NCBI RefSeq assembly: GCF_020184175.1
Contig: NW_026083099.1
Span: 1-64,000, forward strand
DNA length: 64,000 nucleotides
Reading direction: 5' to 3'
Source of the DNA: Aphis gossypii
Taxonomy: Eukaryota; Arthropoda; Insecta; Hemiptera; Aphididae
Shown: positions 57,012 through 64,000 of the stretch, one piece after another
How positions within the stretch are numbered: the first letter of the stretch is position 1
Layout: every line of letters starts with the position of its first letter
Made by a program: the position numbers and the translations under genes
The notes under the pieces: generated by a model
What the model was told of the DNA's origin: nothing
The model's input: the letters and a program-made list of their open reading frames with translations, nothing else
The model's database searches: none

Positions 57012-57708
57012 TGTGTTGTGGTATACCGGTATTTCAGTATACGTGGTATAACCAACTAGGTAAGTTTTACCCCCGTATTCTCTAGTTAATGACACTCTCT
57101 AAAATGAATTAGAATGGCACTGTTAACTAGGGAGGTACGATGGGTTTGCGGTAAATCAACTATGCCTTACCAGGCGTACGAGGCGTACTCTTTAGTTAAT
57201 GACACTCTCTAAAATGAATTAGAATGGCACTGTTAACTAACGAGGTACGATGGTGTGCGCTTGTCGATTCTTCGCTCCTTTATAGTGGAAATGACTCGAA
57301 GATAACTTATACCCGTGGTACGTATATCTCGGCGCTGTTTCCTATATAAAGGTAGGAACGCAAGGAAGACTTAAATGATATCCAACTCGGGTTGTCCTGG
57401 TCGGAAACACTTTTTTATTAAACTCAAAAACATAAAATAAACAATCAAAAATTCTATTAATTTAGTCCGTACTATAACCGCCGTTTCACACGTGCGATCG
57501 TCGTACCTACACTCTCGCCGACTCACTCAGCGACAGCGGGACTCCCCTTGCCCGTGCGTACGGCGGTCTTATATACAAAATTTGTCTTGTCGCCTCAGCT
57601 TATTTTGCTTCACCGGCCTCTCCCGTGTTTTATTTAAAAATATTTTTCTTTATACATATTAAGTAATAATTTGGACGACTGTCTACAATATACGACAGTG
57701 TGTATTAT
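57012..57708 (+). mobile_element. LTR-like segment, possible solo LTR
   Basis: It starts near TGTTGTGGTATACC and ends near ATATACGACA, partly inverted termini like those of the solo LTR at 38602. It contains two 64-bp repeats, a TATA box (CCTATATAAAGG, about 57340) and AATAAA (about 57437) in a U3-R-U5 order. A second TATA-like TATATAAG on the minus strand lies near 57570. No target duplication is evident, so the limits and nature are uncertain. Confidence 0.35.
57080..57253. repeat. Tandem pair of 64-bp repeats (period 110 bp)
   Basis: TAGTTAATGACACTCTCTAA...GGCACTGTTAACTA...GAGGTACGATGG occurs at 57080-57143 and 57190-57253 with about three differences. Each copy begins TAGTTAA and has TTAACTA inside, so it can form a hairpin. 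Confidence 0.85.
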
Positions 57709-58985
57709 ATTTAATATTTAAACATGACTACATATAATATAATATTATATAAATATGACAAACCAAAAAGGATATAATGGAAAACTTAAATACAATCAAA
57801 TGTGCCTGTTATAATTTATCAGTGGCGCTAAAGTGTTTAAAATATAGTAATAGATAATGCGTAAGATATTGTACGTACATTCTAGATTTCCCCCATTACC
57901 CCCCTTTTTAAATTTTACAAATTTATCAAAGCACCTACAAAATGCAATTTTTAATATTGGATCCCCCTCTTCAACACTGAAGTAAATAATATACCTACTA
58001 TTAAAAATATCTAATAAATTAATATTATATTATACTATATTGTATACTTTTAATATTTTTATATATCTATGGAACAAACCGAACTTCCTACTCACCTTAT
58101 TCATCATACATTTACGGAATATCTAACAATTAATACAACCATTTGATTATACTTAAAATATCATGTTTTGTTTAACCATATTCCAGTAACAATTGTTAAC
58201 CAATAAAATATGAATTTAGCAATTTAGGTACGAAAGACATATTATATAATAATTATCTAAAGTAAATATTATCATTTGTTCGTGAACAATAATTGTTGAA
58301 TTAAGTAAAATTATTATTTTAAAATTATAATACATTATAATATTATATACTAGGTACCAGGGTCTATTCTAAGGATTTTTGTCAACAACGCATTAAATAC
58401 CATCTACCCCTTTCTCAAAAGTCATATTTATAACTCTACTCTTGTTTTTTAACTACAATGAAATATAATTCTTTATACAAATATTAAATATACTAAAAAT
58501 ATAATTATATAACAATTTATATAACTAATAAATGTTGCAAAAATGAATATATTTCGATCAAAAACTGTATTATTATTGCAGCTTATTATGGAATATGAAA
58601 AATATAAAAGTCAAATAGGTAGGTAAATGATTAAAATCGGAAATCCAATTTGACCATCTCACAAAAACTGTACATACATTTCAAGTATACTATATAAGTA
58701 GGTACCTACTTACCAAAATGTGCCTGTTTATTTGAATAATATAAACACTACGCTAGATATTAGATACACTTTCAAACTAATATTGTACTTCAAATAAAAT
58801 GAAATGAATAAAATGAGTTCAATATATACCTGTACCATGAGTAAAAATCTGACGATTTGTAAAATAATTATCGGTGGAATTACTGGAATTGAATCGAAAG
58901 AAACCACGACCCGCTACCTATTATAATGTTATATTTATAACGCATATAAATACTAAATAGTGTATTATACAATATATTATACAAC
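57709..58985. other. Non-coding stretch, no gene seen
   Basis: AT-rich sequence with no supported coding frame, RNA or element ends. Confidence 0.6.
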
Positions 58986-59182
58986 CTGGGGTGGCTAAAC
59001 TTTTTTTGGTCACGATCTACTAAAAATATACTTCAACTTTAAGGATCGACTTCCATAGAAAATCTTTTTTATTATTGAATAACTATAGTTATTAAGAAAC
59101 ATATAGGGCGCATGTCCTTAAAAATAAATTCAAACATGATCAACTTTGAAATTGTCCATGATCAACTGTTTGGCCGCCCCTG
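58986..59182. mobile_element. hAT MITE (197 bp)
   Basis: Ends CTGGGGTGGCTAAACT and, inverted, CAGGGGCGGCCAAACAG resemble the common hAT terminus CAGGGGTGGCCAAACT. The inside has mirrored GATC-containing words (GGTCACGATCTACT, ATGATCAACT). No coding frame. The duplication is not clean. Confidence 0.65.
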
Positions 59183-60363
59183 ATATATATAATACTAAAT
59201 CATATAACTTACAAGTACATGGAAACTATGTCTATTTTCGGGGTAAGCAAGTATCGATAACGTAATCGACTTCTGAAAAATAACACATTCCTCACCGTTA
59301 AGAATCTAAAATTGACTTTGAACTATTTTGAAGTGCACATCCTTGGGCTTAAGATTACCAATGTACCAAATTTTAGAACAATTCTGTGTGCGATAGACTT
59401 GATCTATGAATTTAAAAGCAATCGACACATTTTTGTGTTTTCAAGTACTTTTATTTACTCTATATTAAATTAAATATGATTTTCAAGATTCTATAATAAT
59501 ATACCAAATAAATAATATTTTTTGTAAATTTAGTAGGTAGGGGTTATTTTTCCGTGGTTATTTGTTTGCGGTACCATAATAATATACACGTGAAATGTAA
59601 TGTCGTAAACTAATACCTACACGGTATATAAAAACTATCAAGAAGTTTTTCTTTTTAGCTATAGTTTAATTTTTATCAATATTATTTATATTTATTTATA
59701 TGTTACATACTAACCCAAATGGCTATACCTACTGTATTGTCATAGCAAGTATAGCATTGCATAACAATAGTCTACCCAACTCTTAAACGAACCATTGATT
59801 AGTATAATATCGTATACGCACATTTGCAGAAATGTACCTGTATTGGTTATCAGTTACATATGACAGACGGGGCATTGTGACTGCCGTACCTATATCATAA
59901 ATTATAATCTAATGTTGACCTTATATTATTCTTTAAATTCTTTTTTAAAATTTATTTTGTTGAAGCAGTCTGCGAACTATTATTTTATTATTATAAAATA
60001 CTTATAATACAAGCATTCAGTAATTCCATAATGTTATCATTTTGAACCCGACTCTCAATGATTACATTCTTTATTAAACAAGACTATACATTATTGCTGC
60101 AATTTTCCAAAATGTCTTCGTCTCTTGACTCTTGAGCCTTGGCTATACCTAGTCAATATATTAGCTAAAAAACCATCTGATATGTTTGTAATTATTGTGT
60201 CAGCGATAGACAATAATACAAAATAATAATTATGCTTTGCCTGTTTTACCAATGTATAATATAGTACACAATATTTTTTTATAAACGTATTATACAACTA
60301 TAAAACTATTACTATAATAATATGTATAGAAGTCAAAAGAGAACCATTATGTTATACTTGTAC
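59183..60363. other. Non-coding stretch, no gene seen
   Basis: AT-rich sequence without supported genes or element ends. Confidence 0.6.
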
Positions 60364-60618
60364 AGGCCCGTAACCACGGGGTGGGGGGCGTTGCCCTCTA
60401 AACCCAGTCGTTGCCCCCCTAAAAATATTGAAAATATTAGGAAGACATTGTTTTTATATATTTACGATTATTTAGCCGACGCGCACAGACGTATGTTCAC
60501 CTAGTTCGCTCGCTTATCTTAATTCGTTATAATTCTGTGTAGACGTGCGTGAATAATGCAGTCAGTGTTTGCTTATCTTCTTTTATAATATTTAATTCAA
60601 TTATCTACCTACGGTAAA
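60364..60618. other. GC-rich patch and 5' flank of the non-LTR element
   Basis: CAGGCCCGTAACCACGGGG at 60364 followed by G-rich and C-rich runs looks like one end of a separate small DNA transposon. The remainder to 60618 is presumably the 5' untranslated region of the non-LTR element. The exact 5' end of that element is not determined. Confidence 0.35.
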
Positions 60619-61506
60619 ATGTTGTGCAATACATGTAACATTGATATTTACGAGAATGATGAATTGAAATGTTCTACATGCAATGGTTATTTTCATTTTG
60701 GATGTGTGCAGTTACGAGAAGCTACATTTCGAAAAATGTCGAAAAACACAAAACAAAAATGGAGTTGTGTAAAGTGCAAGTTCATTAACGACTCTAACGA
60801 CTCTAATACGAAATCGCCTACTATGAATTTTGAAAAAGGGAATGATGCAAAAGAAGTAACCAACGAATCATTCGTAAATTTGACGGACTCCGTTAATTTT
60901 ATGAGTGAGAAGTTTGATACGTTTGGGAATCAACTAAAAGAACTTCTTCAGTCTATGAAAGACTTGAGGGAGGAAAACAGAATTCTAAAAGAACAAAATT
61001 ATAACTTGGGAAATGATCTTAGTATACTTCAGAAAAAAATGAATATCCTTGAACAAAAATCGCTTGACAATTTCGTTGAAATTGTGAACGTACCAGAAGT
61101 AACTAATGAAGTTTGTAAAAATACAGTTGAAAAAATTGCAAAATCTTTAAAGGTGGAAATTGATGTCATCAATGCGTATCGTGTTCAATCGAAATTCAAC
61201 ATCAAATCTAAGAAAATTGTAGCTGAACTATCTTCAAAACGAGACAAGAAAGAGCTGATTGAAAACGCTAGGAAATTCAAACCAACAGGTAATAGTGTCG
61301 ATGTTACCTGGAAGAATGAAGCTATTTATATCAACGATAATTTAACGCCATTCAACAGAAATCTATTTTTTATAACAAAATCATTTGCCCGTGATTTTAG
61401 TTACAAATTTGTCTGGTTCAAAGACAATAAATTGTTCCTAAAAAAAAACGAACTATCAAAAGCGATAGTGATTGATAGTGAGTTATCTCTAAATAAGTTA
61501 AAATAA
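60619..61506 (+). CDS. Non-LTR ORF1 protein with PHD finger (295 aa)
   Basis: The ATG at 60619 starts a zinc-binding PHD pattern C4HC3: Cys3, Cys6, Cys18, Cys21, His26, Cys29, Cys50, Cys53. A coiled coil follows (about residues 95-150, LKELLQSMKDLREENRILKEQ). The C-terminal half begins with VEIVNVPEV and contains the RDKKELIENAR and FNRNLFFITK blocks seen in ORF1 proteins of insect CR1/Jockey-type elements. Such proteins bind element RNA and form particles; PHD fingers may read histone tails, though that role here is inference. The frame is intact. ORF2 starts 60 bp downstream. Confidence 0.85.
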   Translation: MLCNTCNIDIYENDELKCSTCNGYFHFGCVQLREATFRKMSKNTKQKWSCVKCKFINDSNDSNTKSPTMNFEKGNDAKEVTNESFVNLTDSVNFMSEKFDTFGNQLKELLQSMKDLREENRILKEQNYNLGNDLSILQKKMNILEQKSLDNFVEIVNVPEVTNEVCKNTVEKIAKSLKVEIDVINAYRVQSKFNIKSKKIVAELSSKRDKKELIENARKFKPTGNSVDVTWKNEAIYINDNLTPFNRNLFFITKSFARDFSYKFVWFKDNKLFLKKNELSKAIVIDSELSLNKLK

Positions 61507-61565
61507 TTTTTAATTTTTATTTTCTGTCTCTATTTTGTAACGTATTTATTATTTTATTTTCCCTT

Positions 61566-62987
61566 ATGGAAAACGTCTGTGAAGATTATTTAAATTACAG
61601 AACAAACTATTATGAATCTTTCTCTGAATTTGTACATATAAATAATAATGCGTCTTGTAATTATCTTAATATAATATGTTGTAACATTAGGAGTATAAAT
61701 GCTAACTTTGATGAGCTTCTATTTTTTTTGGAAAATGATGCTAAATATAGGGACATTGATGTAATTGTTCTAACCGAAACGTGGCATAATCTTTTATCGT
61801 GTGATTATTTAATAGATGGCTATAGTATGTATTGTTCCTCCATAAAAAGAAACCAAAATGACGGTGTTATAGTTTTTGCTAAAAGCACGTTAATTGTTGA
61901 ATTTTTTGAGTATGATTTTGTAGATGTTAATATTTTAAAACTTTATATATCAAATATAAAAGTGCCTATAAATTTAGTATGTATGTATAGGTCACCCATT
62001 TCGGATAGTAATAACTTTTTGAATGCTTTATTGAAAGTAATTGATGATTCCAAAATAAATAATGCGATAACAGTTCTCACTGGTGATATGAATATTAACA
62101 TAATTGGTATAAAAGAAAATAATAACGGTTATTTAAATTTGCTTTCGGAAAATCAATATGTCTCTTTTATTAATGTTTACACAAGATTACCTATTGGTTT
62201 TAATCATGCGTGTTTAGACCATATATTCATTAATGGGAACGATTACCTAATGACTAAAATTAATGCCGGTGTCATTTTAACTGATATCACTGATCACTGT
62301 ACTATATGTACCTCAATTCCTATCAATACTGAATTTGTTCAAAAAAATAAAATGTTTAGTACAATTAATTACAATCTTCTGTTATCTATATTAGCTAATG
62401 AAAAATGGACTGAAGTATATAATGAAATTAGTGATGTTAATAAATGCTATTCCGTTTTCGATTCTAAAATTAAATCTGCAATTGATACATCTACAACTTG
62501 TAGATTAATTAGCGCCAAAAATAAACGTTTAAAAGAGTGGATGACTAACGAATTATTAATCTCAGCCCGACGTAAAAAATATCTATCAATTAAATGTAAA
62601 AAACATCCTAACAATCAATGTTTAGCTTTACACTACAAAAAATATAAAAATAACTTTACGAATTCCGTTAGGTTAGCAAAGATAAAATTTTATGAACAAA
62701 AATTTAAAAATGTAAGTTCTAACCCGAATTTAACATGGAAACTAATAAACGAAGTAATTGGTGACAAATGTAGATCAAAAGATGAAATAATCAAATTAAA
62801 ATATAACGAAATTGAATTAAATGTCAAAAAAGATCCAATTGTAGCTTCCAATATGTTTAATAACTTTTTTATAAATATTGCTAATAACTTATCTAAAGAG
62901 CCAATTACTTTGAAAATGAGCTGTGAACATAATAATATCTCATTTGATGATGTTTTTCTTAAAAAATCGAGCCGTCAATTATTCTAG
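61566..62987 (+). pseudogene. Non-LTR ORF2, endonuclease and linker part
   Basis: An ATG at 61566 (ORF2 start) opens 473 codons. AP-endonuclease motifs are clear: CCNIRSIN near residue 39 (Asn), VLTETWH near 70 (Glu), CMYRSP, LTGDMNIN near 174 (Asp, Asn), CLDHIFIN and DITDHCTI (Asp-His pair). These cut target DNA for target-primed reverse transcription. A linker follows, rich in Lys. The frame is lost near 62980 (SSRQLF then stop) where the RT frame should continue, so ORF2 is broken here. Confidence 0.85.
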
Positions 62988-62989
62988 AG

Positions 62990-63957
62990 ATAATCAATAA
63001 TTCAAAGAAGATACTGCAGCGGGTTCGGACAGAGTTACAGTAAAAATTTTAAAAACTATAAGTAAAAATATAATTGATCCTCTAGTTTACATTTACAATT
63101 TAAGTATTGAACAAAGCATTTTTCCTGATAACCTAAAATTGGCAGTTGTTAAACCTTTATTTAAAAGCGGAGATAAAGCGTCTATGACTAACTATAGACC
63201 GATATCCATGCTAAGTAACTTTTCCAAAATATTCGAGAAAATTATAAAAATTAGATTAATTGATTTTCTAGAAAAAAATAGTTTGTTGTCAAAAAATCAA
63301 TACGGCTTTAGACCGGGATTAAGTACGGATAATGCACTATATCAAGTCACTCAGTACATTTATGGTAATTTAGATAACAATAACAAAACGATGGCAATTT
63401 TCTTAGACTTAGCTAAGGCATTTGACACAGTCAACCATGACATTCTATTGAATATACTACCCAGCTTTGGAATAAAATGTTCAAGTTTAAACTGGTTTAA
63501 AAGTTATTTGCATAATAGGAAACAATTAGTTAAAATAAATGAAGTTAATGGTAATACATGTGTAATTAAATCTGGTGTACCACAAGGCAGTGTTTTGGGT
63601 CCAATACTCTTTATTATATATATAAATGATATATGTGAAGTCAATATTGATGGATCTATAATCACTTATGCTGACGATACATGTCTGCTTTTTTCTCATA
63701 AGACCTGGGATGGTGTGTATGAAAAAGCTCACCAAGGTTTCAGACAGATAAGTAACAGATTAAAAGATAGAAATCTTATCTTAAATGTTGAAAAAACTGT
63801 TTTCATGCAGTTCTCAATTATAAAAAATGATATTAATTACAATAATATTACAATTCATGACTGTGATATAAACAAAATCTGTGACTCCCTAAATTGTAAA
63901 TCTATTAAAAAAGTAGAAAAATTCGATACTTGGGTATTATATTCGATAAGAACTTGA
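62990..63957 (+). pseudogene. Non-LTR ORF2, reverse transcriptase part
   Basis: In a second frame the sequence reads PLFKSGDKASMTNYRPISML, FLDLAKAFDTVNHDIL (first Asp), GVPQGSVLGPILFIIYINDI and ITYADDTCLLF (YADD catalytic box, about 63665-63697). Another frame change near 63925 follows, after which the RT thumb (YLGIIFDKNLRW) continues to the window end. Synthesis of cDNA at the nicked target would need the intact ORF. Confidence 0.88.
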
Positions 63958-64000
63958 GATGGAATTTACACATCAACAACCTATTAGGTAAACTACGTTT

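Larger units (their letters stand above)
60619..64000 (+). mobile_element. Non-LTR retrotransposon (PHD ORF1, APE endonuclease, RT), cut by window end
   Basis: ORF1 with a PHD finger, an endonuclease-containing ORF2 start and reverse transcriptase follow in order on the plus strand, as in CR1/Jockey-like elements. ORF2 has frame breaks near 62980 and near 63925. The 3' end lies outside the window. Confidence 0.88.

Noticed and set aside
44639..58965. CACTA-type termini (CACTATTT near 44709 and AAATAGTG near 58960) bounding the DUF4806/TNP2-like pair
   Set aside because: Only 8 bp match, target duplications disagree and the interval includes unrelated elements; treated as chance.

Overview
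This window is AT-rich eukaryotic DNA with spliced genes (GT-AG introns) and almost no unique host sequence. It is a stack of insect transposable elements. The mix (Gypsy with an envelope gene, two ZMYM1-like hATs, a P element, piggyBac, PIF/Harbinger, Maverick/Polinton and a PHD-type non-LTR element), together with scattered GTACCTAC-type repeats, suggests a sap-feeding hemipteran, most likely an aphid. The species is an inference.

Layout. (1) 1-27 kb is one nested stack. The oldest layer is a pair of neighbouring genes: a CACTA/TNP2-like transposase gene (1-1106 and 4256-4544) and a DUF4806 gene (4836-5066 and 25432-26626). A piggyBac element (1107-4251) sits in the transposase gene at a TTAA. 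A very large Gypsy element (about 15.7 kb, minus strand, LTRs 5330-6014 and 20324-24506) splits the DUF4806 gene. An apparently intact hAT (20708-24187) sits in the right-hand Gypsy LTR with a perfect 8-bp target duplication. (2) 27.7-31 kb is a decayed Maverick/Polinton (integrase end, protein-primed DNA polymerase B). (3) 31.9-32.8 kb is a piggyBac-type MITE; 32.83-37.82 kb is a nearly complete P element with a THAP-domain transposase. (4) 38.6-44.2 kb holds two solo LTRs around a Harbinger element (39.2-43.0 kb) with a transposase and an interlocked MADF gene. (5) 45.5-46.0 kb is an old non-LTR fragment split by a 201-bp MITE. (6) 46.3-56.5 kb is a second DUF4806 gene (open reading frame intact through seven exons) followed closely by a second TNP2-like gene (broken); a second apparently intact hAT lies antisense in the first recognised DUF4806 intron. 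(7) 57-60.5 kb holds an LTR-like segment, a MITE and non-coding DNA. (8) 60.6-64.0 kb is a PHD/endonuclease/reverse-transcriptase non-LTR element running off the window.

The Gypsy element reads, on the minus strand: LTR, tRNA-Ser primer site, 2.4-kb leader with two tandem-repeat arrays, gag with two zinc knuckles, a -1 overlap into protease-RT-RNase H-integrase, a small ORF, a glycosylated membrane-protein-like ORF, an unknown ORF, an F-protein-like envelope, an ORF carrying the three DEDDh exonuclease motifs, another small ORF, a polypurine tract and the LTR. Several of its genes carry frame breaks, so this copy is inactive as written.

The strongest candidates for something new are the exonuclease-like gene and extra ORFs of this outsized Gypsy element, and the repeated pairing of DUF4806 genes with TNP2-like transposase genes at two loci, which resembles the two-gene organisation of plant CACTA elements.
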